Shown here piece by piece: positions 1 through 5,713 of a stretch of DNA of 6,067 nt. Under the pieces are notes generated by a model that had not been told where the DNA came from, searched no databases, and was given only the letters and a program-made list of their open reading frames with translations. How positions within the stretch are numbered: the stretch's first letter is position 1; the number at the start of each line of letters is the position of its first letter. A program made the position numbers and the translations under genes. The stretch is from an uncultured Oscillospiraceae bacterium (GTDB lineage Bacteria > Bacillota > Clostridia > Oscillospirales > Ruminococcaceae): assembly GCA_904502045.1 (NCBI GenBank), contig CAJGEB010000064.1, positions 1 through 6,067 on the forward strand, written 5' to 3'.

Positions 1-75
1 GAGCCACCGGAAAGAATCGCTGCATTCTCAGGCTCTACCGCCCAAATCGTAATATCGGACTTTGCATTGAGGAGT
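1..75 (-). pseudogene. cysteine synthase (cysK-like) fragment, runs off left edge
   Basis: Read on the minus strand, bases 75 to 1 encode a stretch ending IWAVEPENAAILSGGS, a hallmark segment from the C-terminal half of O-acetylserine sulfhydrylase. It matches the segment that the plus-strand copy encodes at about 286-345: 17 of 19 residues are identical from the shared Asp onward. By hand count, the DNA of 1-60 differs from the reverse complement of that segment at 17 of 60 bases, and 14 of those are third codon positions, so this was once selected coding sequence and is not a simple fold-back copy. The 5' half that should lie to the right of base 75 is absent, because the opposite-facing copy begins there. 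The rest of the 3' part lies outside the window. It is a broken paralog or relic, or an assembly join; the sequence alone cannot separate these. Confidence 0.75.
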
Positions 76-77
76 GC

Positions 78-620
78 TTGAATCTTGCACTCAAGCTCAA
101 AGTGGAAAACCCGAACGTATTTGTTCCGCAGCAGTTTGAGAATCCCGCAAACCCCGCAATTCAGCGCTCAGGAACCGGCCGCGAAATTTTGCAGCAGGTA
201 AACGGAGCCATCCACGGTTTTTGCTCCGGAATCGGCACCGGCGGAACCATTACCGGTATCGGAGAGACCCTCAAAGCCGAAAATCCCGATATGATAATTT
301 GGGCGGTGGAACCCGAAAACGCCGCAATATTATCAGGCGGCTCCATCGGTACTCATATTCAAATGGGTATAGGCGACGGCATCATCCCCGCCATTCTTAA
401 CCAAAACATCTACGATGACGTTTGTATCATAAACGACGAAGAAGCGATTAGAACCTCGAAGGATCTCGCCGCAAAAGAAGGTATTATGTGCGGTATAAGC
501 AGCGGTACAAACGTCGCCGCCGCGATACGCCTTGCAAAAAAACTCGGTAAAGGCAAGACGGTCGTTACCGTTCTCCCCGATACCGCCGAGCGTTATTTTT
601 CAACTCCGCTTTTTGAGTAA
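78..620 (+). pseudogene. cysK: 5'-truncated cysteine synthase (O-acetylserine sulfhydrylase)
   Basis: Intact CysK makes cysteine from O-acetylserine and sulfide using PLP in the cytoplasm. This reading frame has about 180 residues against the usual 300 or so. It begins in the middle of the family fold, just before QQFENPANP (residues 18-26 from the TTG at 78). It keeps the PLP-phosphate loop GTGGT (53-57), the AVEPENAAILSGG segment, the GISSGT segment and a normal C-terminal end (ERYFSTPLFE). The N-terminal part with the Schiff-base lysine (SVKDR-type motif) and the substrate loop TSGNTG is missing. No alternative copy of these lies upstream, where the DNA turns into an inverted cysK fragment. 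The frame is open to the left edge, but its translation there is the antisense of that fragment. The TTG at 78 is only a nominal start; GAGGAG lies too close in front of it. Synthase activity is not expected. The rest of the frame has no stops, so the break may be recent or may be an assembly join. Confidence 0.8.
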
Positions 621-635
621 AATTTCAAAAACAAA

Positions 636-675
636 AGACAGTACAGCAAAACGCTATACTGTCTCTTTTTTTGTT
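636..675. terminator. bidirectional rho-independent terminator between cysK remnant and HPr gene
   Basis: The arms 636-647 and 653-664 form a 12-bp stem with one C-A mismatch and a 5-base loop. A T-run (666-672) follows on the plus strand, and an A-rich tract precedes the stem (626-636), giving a T-rich tail on the minus strand. It lies between convergent genes and can serve both. Confidence 0.85.
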
Positions 676-682
676 TAGTTTA

Positions 683-946
683 TCAGTCGGTAAATCCGGA
701 ATCTACCAGCTTTACAAGCGCGTCTACCGCCTGCTTTTCATCTGCGCCGTCGGCTGTAATCTTTATCGTTGCTCCGCCGACTATTCCGAGCGAAAGTACG
801 CCCAAAAGGCTCTTCGCATTTACTCTTCTCTCGTCTTTCTCTACCCATATAAACGAATTGAACTCGTTAGCTTTCTGTATGAAAAACGTAGCCGGACGCG
901 CATGCAATCCCACTTGATTCTGAACCGTTACCTCTTTAACGTACAT
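683..946 (-). CDS. ptsH: phosphocarrier protein HPr
   Basis: Small cytoplasmic protein of 87 residues, the usual HPr length. In the family, enzyme I phosphorylates the active histidine and HPr passes the phosphate to sugar-specific EIIA proteins. In Firmicutes, HPr kinase also phosphorylates a serine, and that form acts with CcpA in carbon catabolite repression. The catalytic motif GLHARPA is seen at residues 13-19 with His15, and the regulatory motif AKSLLGVLSLGI has Ser46. The presence of His15 argues against the non-transporting paralog Crh, which has Gln there. The ATG at 946 is supported by AGGAGA 8 bases upstream. The gene stands alone with its own sigma-A promoter (984-1011), after the trmD terminator, and converges on the cysK remnant. 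No enzyme I gene is adjacent, so the symbol reflects family identity and not a pts operon. Confidence 0.93.
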   Translation of the reverse strand: MYVKEVTVQNQVGLHARPATFFIQKANEFNSFIWVEKDERRVNAKSLLGVLSLGIVGGATIKITADGADEKQAVDALVKLVDSGFTD

Positions 947-983
947 AACTTTTCTCTCCTGATTCGATGTAATTTCTATTTAA

Positions 984-1011
984 ATTATACCACATCGCTC
1001 AAAATCGTCAA
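984..1011 (-). promoter_or_regulatory. sigma-A promoter for HPr gene
   Basis: On the minus strand, TTGACG (1006-1011) is followed by a 16-base spacer and a perfect TATAAT (984-989). The -10 lies about 37 bases before the HPr start codon. Confidence 0.85.
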
Positions 1012-1023
1012 TCTTCAAAAAAT

Positions 1024-1058
1024 TAAAAAAGCCCTCTTTCCGAACTTTTCGGACTTTT
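1024..1058 (-). terminator. candidate terminator of the ylxM-trmD operon
   Basis: On the minus strand, a 7-bp stem (AAAGTCC with GGGCTTT, one G-U pair) encloses a 16-base loop that holds a smaller hairpin, TCCGAA-AAG-TTCGGA. The 3' arm runs into a tract of six T's. It lies 52 bases past the trmD stop and just upstream of the HPr promoter, where a terminator is expected. The long loop makes the exact fold uncertain. Confidence 0.55.
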
Positions 1059-1109
1059 GTTGTATAACACCGCTATTTATACCCCTCGGCTTGTTAATTA
1101 TTCCTATGT

Positions 1110-1850
1110 TTATTTTTCTTGTTCCGAGCTCAATTTTTCTATATACTTTCTATCCGCTTCACTAAGCTCCGCTTTTTCCAAAAGATCCGGCCTTCTCTCA
1201 AAGGTGAGCTTGAGCGATTTTTCCCTGCGCCACTTTTCAATATTCGCATGATGTCCGGAAACAAGTTCCTCAGGAACCTCTCTTCCGCGCCATACGGCAG
1301 GTCTTGTGTACTGCGGATATTCAAGTAGTCCGTTGTAGTGGCTTTCCTGCTCAAAGCATTCGTCGTCCGCAAGTACTCCTTTGCACAGACGCGCAACGCT
1401 GTCCGCAAGTACCATCGCCGCCATCTCTCCGCCGCTTATCACATAGTCCCCTATGGATATCTCCTCGTCCACTATCTCCTCAAGCAGCCTTTCATCTACT
1501 CCCTCATAATGTCCGCAAATTATCAGCAGATTTTTCTTCTCACTCAATCTGCAGACATCCTTTTGGTCAAGTATCTTACCCCGCGGCGACATATACACAA
1601 CATACGGCTCCTCGCCCACTTCCTCTTTTACCGCCTCATAACAACGGTATATAGGTTCCGCCTGAAGCAGCATTCCTTTGCCGCCTCCGTACGGCGAATC
1701 GTCCACCCTATTGTGCTTATCAAGGGTGTACTCCCGTATATGCCTGCACCTGATATCTATAAATCCCGCCTTCCGCGCACGCCCTATTATGCTCTCTCCC
1801 AAAAACGCTTCGCACATCTCAGGAAACAGCGTTGCTATATCAATCCTCAT
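1110..1850 (-). CDS. trmD: tRNA (guanine37-N1)-methyltransferase TrmD
   Basis: Cytoplasmic SPOUT-class enzyme that uses S-adenosylmethionine to methylate N1 of G37 next to the anticodon, which prevents +1 frameshifting. The 246 residues from the ATG at 1850 fit the usual bacterial length. Family motifs are seen in order: DDSPYGGG (50-57), [10 protein letters not shown] (112-121), [12 protein letters not shown] (131-142) and [11 protein letters not shown] (174-184), covering the trefoil-knot SAM site and the start of the C-terminal tRNA-binding domain. A start 15 codons further upstream is possible, but the ATG at 1850 has AGGGGG 7 bases upstream and starts the canonical [12 protein letters not shown]. 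The gene overlaps the rimM stop by 11 bases, which suggests translational coupling. One oddity: residue 169, in line with the catalytic Asp169 of the E. coli enzyme, is Glu (context QESHYNG). It is the last gene of the operon; no rplS follows in this window. Confidence 0.96.
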   Translation of the reverse strand: MRIDIATLFPEMCEAFLGESIIGRARKAGFIDIRCRHIREYTLDKHNRVDDSPYGGGKGMLLQAEPIYRCYEAVKEEVGEEPYVVYMSPRGKILDQKDVCRLSEKKNLLIICGHYEGVDERLLEEIVDEEISIGDYVISGGEMAAMVLADSVARLCKGVLADDECFEQESHYNGLLEYPQYTRPAVWRGREVPEELVSGHHANIEKWRREKSLKLTFERRPDLLEKAELSEADRKYIEKLSSEQEK

Positions 1851-2358
1851 CAAATAACCCCCTGAGCGGACGTATGAATATCTTTCCTTCCTCAACGTCC
1901 GTCCTTATGACTACCTGCTTTATCGCCGGTGCAAGCCTTATTTTTCCGTCAGCAAATTTTATATGGTACACGTCGTTAGCTCCGGTCGAGCTCACCTCTG
2001 TAACCTCGCCGTACCTCTCACCGCTGTCCTCATCAAACACCTCGCACCCCACGATATCGCAGATAAGATACTGCCCTTCCTCGAGCTTTATATCCCTTCT
2101 GTCCACATATATCTTCTTGCCTCTCAGCTTTACCGCTTCTTCAACGCTGTCTATTCCTTTTATCTTGATTATCGCCATTCCGTTCTGAATCCTTGTTTTT
2201 TCGTTTACTATCTCTTTCTCTCCGTTTGCATCAAGATAAAATTTGCGGTACCCGACAAGCTCCTGTGCACTATCACACCACGGATACACCTTAACCTCGC
2301 CCTTAAGTCCGTGTACCGTTACTATTTCTCCCGTTTCTATATACCTCGCTCCGCGCAT
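1840..2358 (-). CDS. rimM: ribosome maturation factor RimM
   Basis: Binds ribosomal protein S19 and assists late maturation of the 30S subunit head. The 172 residues match the family. The N-terminal RimM domain opens with [17 protein letters not shown] (8-24), and a PRC-barrel domain follows from about residue 96 ([12 protein letters not shown]), with the signature STGANDVY at 124-131 and a GLFDED end. The last part of the barrel reads [10 protein letters not shown] where the family usually has an LIPAI-type sequence, a mild variation. The ATG at 2358 is chosen over one 15 codons upstream because AAGGGGAG (2365-2372) sits 6 bases before it and the homology begins there. The gap to khpA is 114 bases and holds a terminator-like hairpin, so expression of rimM-trmD may be set below that of the upstream genes. 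The 3' end overlaps trmD. Confidence 0.96.
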   Translation of the reverse strand: MRGARYIETGEIVTVHGLKGEVKVYPWCDSAQELVGYRKFYLDANGEKEIVNEKTRIQNGMAIIKIKGIDSVEEAVKLRGKKIYVDRRDIKLEEGQYLICDIVGCEVFDEDSGERYGEVTEVSSTGANDVYHIKFADGKIRLAPAIKQVVIRTDVEEGKIFIRPLRGLFDED

Positions 2359-2417
2359 ATTCCACTCCCCTTTTTTCAAAATCTCTATATAAAGTACCTT
2401 CAAATACTGCTTTTCAT

Positions 2418-2455
2418 CTTAAAAAATTATTCGGAGGCTGCAAAACACAACCTCC
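2418..2455 (-). terminator. intra-operon terminator or attenuator between khpA and rimM
   Basis: On the minus strand, GGAGGTTGT (2447-2455) pairs with GCAGCCTCC (2433-2441) in a 9-bp stem with two G-U pairs and a 5-base loop. GAATAA and then a run of six T's (2421-2426) follow. The gap between stem and T-tract would make termination partial. It begins 17 bases past the khpA stop. No good promoter is visible between it and rimM, so readthrough or RNA processing is inferred. Confidence 0.65.
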
Positions 2456-2472
2456 TCAAATTTACCGACTTA

Positions 2473-2706
2473 TTAGTCAATCTCAACCGCTACTTTAGCT
2501 TCGTTGCGAATGGCTACCGCTCTCATTACAGTTCTTATTGCTTTCGCAATTCTTCCCTGCTTTCCGATTACGCGACCCATATCGTCCTTTGCCACATGAA
2601 GATGGTAAACTACTACTCCCTCTTCGTTGGGCTCGTCCGCAGTTACGCTTACGGCTTCCTTGTCTTCAACTAATCCTTTTGCGATCGCTACAAGTAAAGT
2701 ATCCAT
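2473..2706 (-). CDS. khpA: KH-domain RNA-binding protein KhpA (YlqC family)
   Basis: Small cytoplasmic RNA-binding protein of 77 residues, typical for the family. In other Firmicutes it pairs with KhpB (Jag/EloR) and influences cell elongation and division through bound RNAs; that role is family knowledge and is not shown here. The whole protein is one KH fold, with the RNA-gripping loop seen in GRVIGKQGR at residues 44-52 (GxxG is G48-K-Q-G51) and followed by the helix IAKAIRTVMRA. The ATG at 2706 has a perfect AGGAGG 5 bases upstream. The gene lies 16 bases after rpsP, its usual position in Firmicutes, and is followed by a terminator-like hairpin, so it may end the more abundant transcript of the operon. 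Confidence 0.93.
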   Translation of the reverse strand: MDTLLVAIAKGLVEDKEAVSVTADEPNEEGVVVYHLHVAKDDMGRVIGKQGRIAKAIRTVMRAVAIRNEAKVAVEID

Positions 2707-2722
2707 TAGATCCTCCTGATTG

Positions 2723-2965
2723 TCAGATGATTTCGTTCTTCTTGAGAATGCTTCTTACTGTATCTGTCGGCTGAGCACCGTTAGATATCCACTGCTTCGC
2801 TTTCTCTGCATCGATCTTTACTACAGAAGGTTCTTTGGTAGGATCATAGTATCCAATCTCCTCTATGAATCTTCCGTCTCTGGGATAACGGGAATCCGCT
2901 ACTACTATACGGTAAAAAGGCGCCTTCTTCGCTCCCATTCTACGCAATCTTATTTTAACAGCCAC
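2723..2965 (-). CDS. rpsP: 30S ribosomal protein S16
   Basis: Structural protein of the small subunit body and an early 16S rRNA-binding assembly protein. The 80 residues are typical for S16. The N-terminal signature [22 protein letters not shown] covers residues 3-24, and [14 protein letters not shown] (29-42) is the second conserved block. The start codon is GTG (2965-2963), not ATG; it is fixed by the conserved MAVKIRL start and by a strong GGGAGGTGA (2972-2980) 6 bases upstream. It sits 53 bases after ffh and 16 before khpA. Confidence 0.97.
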   Translation of the reverse strand: MAVKIRLRRMGAKKAPFYRIVVADSRYPRDGRFIEEIGYYDPTKEPSVVKIDAEKAKQWISNGAQPTDTVRSILKKNEII

Positions 2966-3018
2966 AACTGTTCACCTCCCATTTCTTTTTTATATCAACC
3001 CTTCAGGGCGACTACATT

Positions 3019-4374
3019 TTAAAAAGGCATTCCGCCCATATTCTGCGACAGCATCTTCTGCATCCGCTTCGCTTTCTTTCCGTTACCGGTAAGACTCTTT
3101 ATCATCTTCTGCATCTGCTCAAACTGTCTTAAAAGCCTATTTACATCCTCGACCTTCGTTCCGCTTCCCGCCGCGATCCTCTTCTTCCTCGACGGATTTA
3201 TTATCGACGGCTTCATGCGTTCCTTCTTGGTCATCGAGTTTATCATCGCTTCAACTTTTTTCATCTGTTCCTCGCCGCGCTGGGCATCCTCATCCTTTAT
3301 CTTGCCCGCTCCGCCCGGAACCATCGACAATATCTGTTCAAGCGGTCCCATCTTCTTCAGCTGCTTCATCTGCTCCAACAGATCGTTCATATCAAAGGAA
3401 TTTTCCTGCAGCTTCCGTGTCATATTCTCAGCCGTTTTTTCGTCGATCTCCTGCTCCGCTTTTTCTATAAGCGACAGCACATCTCCCATTCCCAGTATTC
3501 TCGACGCCATTCTGTCGGGATGAAACGGCTCCAAATTTTCAAGCTTCTCGCCGACTCCTATAAACTTTATCGGCTTTCCCGTTACTGCTCTTACCGACAG
3601 CGCTGCTCCTCCTCGGGTATCACTGTCAAGCTTCGTCAGTATCGTTCCGCTTATCTCAAGACGCTCGTTAAAGCTCTGTGCGGTGTTTACTGCGTCCTGT
3701 CCTATCATTGAGTCAATTACAAGCAGTATCTCCTCAGGCTTTACCGCTTCCTTTATCCTCTCGAGCTCCTCCATCAGCTCTTCGTCTATATGGAGTCGTC
3801 CCGCGGTATCTATTATCAGCACGTCGTTTCCGTAATCTTCCGCGTGCTTGAGCGCTTTTTTCGCTATCGTTACCGGATCCTCTTTACCCATCTCAAACAC
3901 GGGTACTCCGGCTTTTTCTCCGACCACCTTAAGCTGATCTATCGCAGCCGGCCTATATATATCGCACGCCGCCAAAAGCGGTCTTTTCCCAAGCTTCTTA
4001 AAGTGGAGCGCAAGTTTTCCCGCGTGTGTCGTTTTACCTGCACCCTGCAGTCCGCACATCATTATGACGTTCGGAACCCTCGTCGTGAAATTGACTCTCG
4101 CATTGGTTTCTCCCATCAGCTTGGTCAATTCTTCGTTAACTATCTTTATTACGTGCTGTCCCGGAGTAAGACTCGACATCACGTTTTCGCCTATCGCTCT
4201 CGCACTTACATCCGCGACAAACTGTTTCGCTACTTTATAGTTTACGTCCGCCTCCAGCAGTGCGATCCTTACCTCTCGCATCGTTTCCTTAACGTCTGCC
4301 TCGGTAAGCTTTCCTCTTGATCTCAACTTCCTAAATGTAGCCTCCAGCTTCGCCGAAAGTCCTTCAAATACCAT
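3019..4374 (-). CDS. ffh: signal recognition particle GTPase Ffh (SRP54)
   Basis: Protein subunit of the bacterial SRP. With 4.5S/6S RNA it binds signal sequences emerging from the ribosome and, with its receptor FtsY, delivers nascent membrane and secreted proteins to SecYEG. The 451 residues are full length. The N domain covers about 1-95. The G domain shows GLQGAGKTT (108-116, P-loop), DIYRPAA (138-144), DTAGR (189-193) and TKLD (247-250). The methionine-rich M domain runs from about 305 to the end, with the RNA-binding segment containing GSGT (403-406) followed by VNRLLRQFEQMQKM, and ends in a Met/Gly-rich tail. The ATG at 4374 has AAGGAG 6 bases upstream. ylxM lies 30 bases upstream in the same operon. 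No ftsY or SRP RNA gene is visible in this window. Confidence 0.98.
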   Translation of the reverse strand: MVFEGLSAKLEATFRKLRSRGKLTEADVKETMREVRIALLEADVNYKVAKQFVADVSARAIGENVMSSLTPGQHVIKIVNEELTKLMGETNARVNFTTRVPNVIMMCGLQGAGKTTHAGKLALHFKKLGKRPLLAACDIYRPAAIDQLKVVGEKAGVPVFEMGKEDPVTIAKKALKHAEDYGNDVLIIDTAGRLHIDEELMEELERIKEAVKPEEILLVIDSMIGQDAVNTAQSFNERLEISGTILTKLDSDTRGGAALSVRAVTGKPIKFIGVGEKLENLEPFHPDRMASRILGMGDVLSLIEKAEQEIDEKTAENMTRKLQENSFDMNDLLEQMKQLKKMGPLEQILSMVPGGAGKIKDEDAQRGEEQMKKVEAMINSMTKKERMKPSIINPSRKKRIAAGSGTKVEDVNRLLRQFEQMQKMIKSLTGNGKKAKRMQKMLSQNMGGMPF

Positions 4375-4404
4375 TATTTTCTCCTTAAATCTATCTCAAA
4401 ACAA

Positions 4405-4767
4405 TTATTCGTTAATCACCTTTGCTATTGCAACTATCTTAGCCGCAAGCGAGGATATCTCCGAAGAAAAGCTATGCTTTTGGTTCACGCTTTCTATCGT
4501 TTTCGCAAGTTCTGCTATCTGTGCAAGCCCCTCATCAAGACGCTTACTTTTCCTAACTATTCCAAGCTTATTCTCCATATCGTAAAGCATTACTTCCGCA
4601 CGCTTTATCGAGTCGTGTACCGCTTGACGATTCACTCCGTAATTTTGCGCTATTTCCGCAAGTGAAAGATCGTCATCGTAATAAAAACGAATCGCATCCC
4701 TCTGCTTTTCGGTAAGCATATCTCCATAAAAATCAAACAGTTCCGATACCTCAGGATTAAGACTCAT
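4405..4767 (-). CDS. ylxM: YlxM/p13-type HTH protein, putative SRP-associated regulator
   Basis: Protein of 120 residues with a helix-turn-helix at about 34-60 (LSLAEIAQNYGVNRQAVHDSIKRA) that resembles region 4 of sigma-70 factors. The tail (about 60-120) is alpha-helical and rich in heptad-like Leu/Ile/Ala positions, so it may dimerise; this is inferred. The family is almost always encoded immediately before ffh, as here (30-base gap), and a streptococcal member has been linked to SRP function, but its molecular role is not settled. The ATG at 4767 is chosen over the in-frame GTG at 4794: GGAGGT (4775-4780) is 7 bases before the ATG, while the GTG has no Shine-Dalgarno site and lies only a few bases after the predicted transcription start. 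It is the first gene of the operon. Confidence 0.92.
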   Translation of the reverse strand: MSLNPEVSELFDFYGDMLTEKQRDAIRFYYDDDLSLAEIAQNYGVNRQAVHDSIKRAEVMLYDMENKLGIVRKSKRLDEGLAQIAELAKTIESVNQKHSFSSEISSLAAKIVAIAKVINE

Positions 4768-4803
4768 TTTCACTACCTCCACACTATTTTTCACACTGAT
4801 GAT

Positions 4804-4833
4804 ATTATACTACACCCACTCCGCCTCTGTCAA
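4804..4833 (-). promoter_or_regulatory. sigma-A promoter of the ylxM-ffh-rpsP-khpA-rimM-trmD operon
   Basis: On the minus strand, perfect TTGACA (4828-4833) and perfect TATAAT (4804-4809) are separated by 18 bases. The predicted start of transcription near 4797 leaves a leader of about 30 bases before ylxM. The -35 lies about 110 bases from that of the divergent sigma gene. Confidence 0.88.
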
Positions 4834-4908
4834 GTATTTTTTCTTTACACATGCCCTTTATTTTTATATTTTTTCCGATTTTTATGGTAATATTATACAA
4901 ATATCACT

Positions 4909-4934
4909 ACTGTAAATTTTAACTGTAAATTTTA
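4909..4934. repeat. two exact tandem 13-bp repeats upstream of the sigma gene promoter
   Basis: The unit ACTGTAAATTTTA occurs at 4909-4921 and again at 4922-4934, without mismatch or gap, ending 7 bases before the -35 box of the plus-strand promoter. Position and spacing fit a regulator site or an AT-rich UP element; the role is inferred. The surrounding region is very AT-rich, which raises the chance of simple slippage. Confidence 0.8.
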
Positions 4935-4941
4935 ATTTTTC

Positions 4942-4970
4942 TTGACAATATTATTTTTGTGTATTATTAT
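4942..4970 (+). promoter_or_regulatory. sigma-A promoter for the SigH-like sigma factor
   Basis: TTGACA (4942-4947), a 17-base spacer and TATTAT (4965-4970). The predicted transcription start is near 4977. This rules out the in-frame GTG at 4959, which lies inside the spacer, and favours the ATG at 5001. Confidence 0.8.
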
Positions 4971-4985
4971 ATTTTTACAATGTGT

Positions 4986-4991
4986 GAGGTG
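4986..4991 (+). promoter_or_regulatory. ribosome binding site deciding the sigma factor start
   Basis: GAGGTG lies 9 bases before the ATG at 5001. The earlier in-frame ATG at 4980 would sit almost at the 5' end of the mRNA with no site in front of it. Confidence 0.65.
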
Positions 4992-5000
4992 CGTAATCAG

Positions 5001-5579
5001 ATGGCTTCTGAATTTTTGAACGCTTCGTCCGACTTAAGCGATATCGACAGCTTAACGATAATTTTACAAAAATGCGTCGCTTCCCTGTCGCTCGACAGTA
5101 AAAATTTGTCCCGCTTAGGTCTTGATTACGATGACATCTCCCAAGAGGCTTGGATCGCTTTTATTAAAGCTATCCAAACTTTCGACAACTCCAAAGGAGC
5201 ATCATTCAACACCTACGCGAGCATCTGCGTTAAAAATCGGATCCTTTCTTTTATTAAATCAAACGCAAGTAAAAAGCGCAGTCCGTTGAATGACAGTGTT
5301 TCGCTCGATTGTGAGACTTTACTCCCCGAGGATGTTTGTATTCATTTTGATAATACCGATCCGGTATCTTTCGTTATTAGCCGGGAAACTAATCAACTTA
5401 TAAAGCTGCAGATCTCCGCCATTTTGTCCGAATTCGAACTCGAAACCCTCAAACTTTACCTCAACGGATTTTCCTACGATTCAATGGCTCATCGTCTATC
5501 GACTTCTCCAAAATCGATAGATAACGCGCTTCAGCGGATTAGAACAAAGCTAAAATCGGTCAAACCTTTTGTTTCCTGA
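5001..5579 (+). CDS. sigma-70 family RNA polymerase sigma factor, SigH-like
   Basis: Alternative sigma factor of 192 residues. Region 2 spans about 38-103: GLDYDDISQEAWIAFIKAI is the core-binding region 2.1/2.2, then FDNSKGASFNTYASICVKNRI (61-81) fits the -10 recognition part, and the segment ends in PLNDSVSLD as in the SigH (sigma-30) group. Region 4 spans about 136-185 (LSEFELETLKLYLNGFSYDSMAHRLSTSPKSIDNALQRIRTKL), with the -35 recognition helix-turn-helix at its end. The N-terminal 37 residues are shorter and less recognisable than in Bacillus SigH (about 218 residues overall). The gene is divergent from ylxM. No anti-sigma factor is adjacent. In sporulating Firmicutes SigH directs early sporulation and transition-phase genes, but whether this is the true orthologue or a lineage-specific relative cannot be decided here, so no symbol is given. 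No clear terminator follows, so readthrough into the zinc-ribbon gene is possible. Confidence 0.88.
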   Translation: MASEFLNASSDLSDIDSLTIILQKCVASLSLDSKNLSRLGLDYDDISQEAWIAFIKAIQTFDNSKGASFNTYASICVKNRILSFIKSNASKKRSPLNDSVSLDCETLLPEDVCIHFDNTDPVSFVISRETNQLIKLQISAILSEFELETLKLYLNGFSYDSMAHRLSTSPKSIDNALQRIRTKLKSVKPFVS

Positions 5580-5598
5580 CCGAATCCCTACCCTTTTG

Positions 5599-5686
5599 TT
5601 GACAACCGATTACGGTTGCAGATATGCCCTTAGGCTCGAAATGCATTGCTTGCTAAACAATCGCGGTTTTTGTATGTCGACGGGCA
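5599..5686 (+). promoter_or_regulatory. possible promoter/leader with inverted repeats before the zinc-ribbon gene
   Basis: The 134-base gap (5580-5713) holds a perfect TTGACA (5599-5604) overlapping a 6-bp inverted repeat, CAACCG-ATTA-CGGTTG (5603-5618). The best -10 at 17-18 bases' spacing (TATGCC, 5623-5628) is poor. Further on, TGCCC (5625-5629) can pair with GGGCA (5682-5686), enclosing a small ATTG/CAAT hairpin (5645-5661). This could be a promoter with an operator in its spacer, or a folded leader. It matches no riboswitch class I recognise, and short pairings like these can arise by chance. Confidence 0.3.
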
Positions 5687-5713
5687 AAATAAAATCTAAG
5701 TGAGGTAAAAACG

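Noticed and set aside
671..1165. Plus-strand open frame across HPr and its promoter
   Set aside because: It is antisense to HPr and crosses a terminator and a promoter on the other strand; the product has no family features.
1840..2188. Plus-strand open frames opposite rimM, trmD and ffh (for example 1338-1865, 1963-2673 and 3790-4320)
   Set aside because: They lie antisense to well-conserved genes, lack Shine-Dalgarno sites and encode no recognisable motif; they are by-products of codon bias on the real strand.
2386..2414. Possible promoter for rimM (TTTATA or TATATA on the minus strand)
   Set aside because: No acceptable -35 lies 16-18 bases upstream; the best candidates (AAAAGC, TGAAAA) are too weak to claim.
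4844..4872. Second plus-strand promoter (TTTACA with TATTTT)
   Set aside because: The region is almost pure A/T, so such matches are expected by chance, and a much better promoter lies nearer to the sigma gene.
4912..4930. CodY-like box in the repeat region
   Set aside because: Best alignment to AATTTTCWGAAAATT has about five mismatches in a very AT-rich context, which is not evidence of a site.
4980..5003. Sigma factor start at the ATG at 4980
   Set aside because: It would lie about 3 bases from the predicted transcription start with no ribosome binding site; the ATG at 5001 has one.
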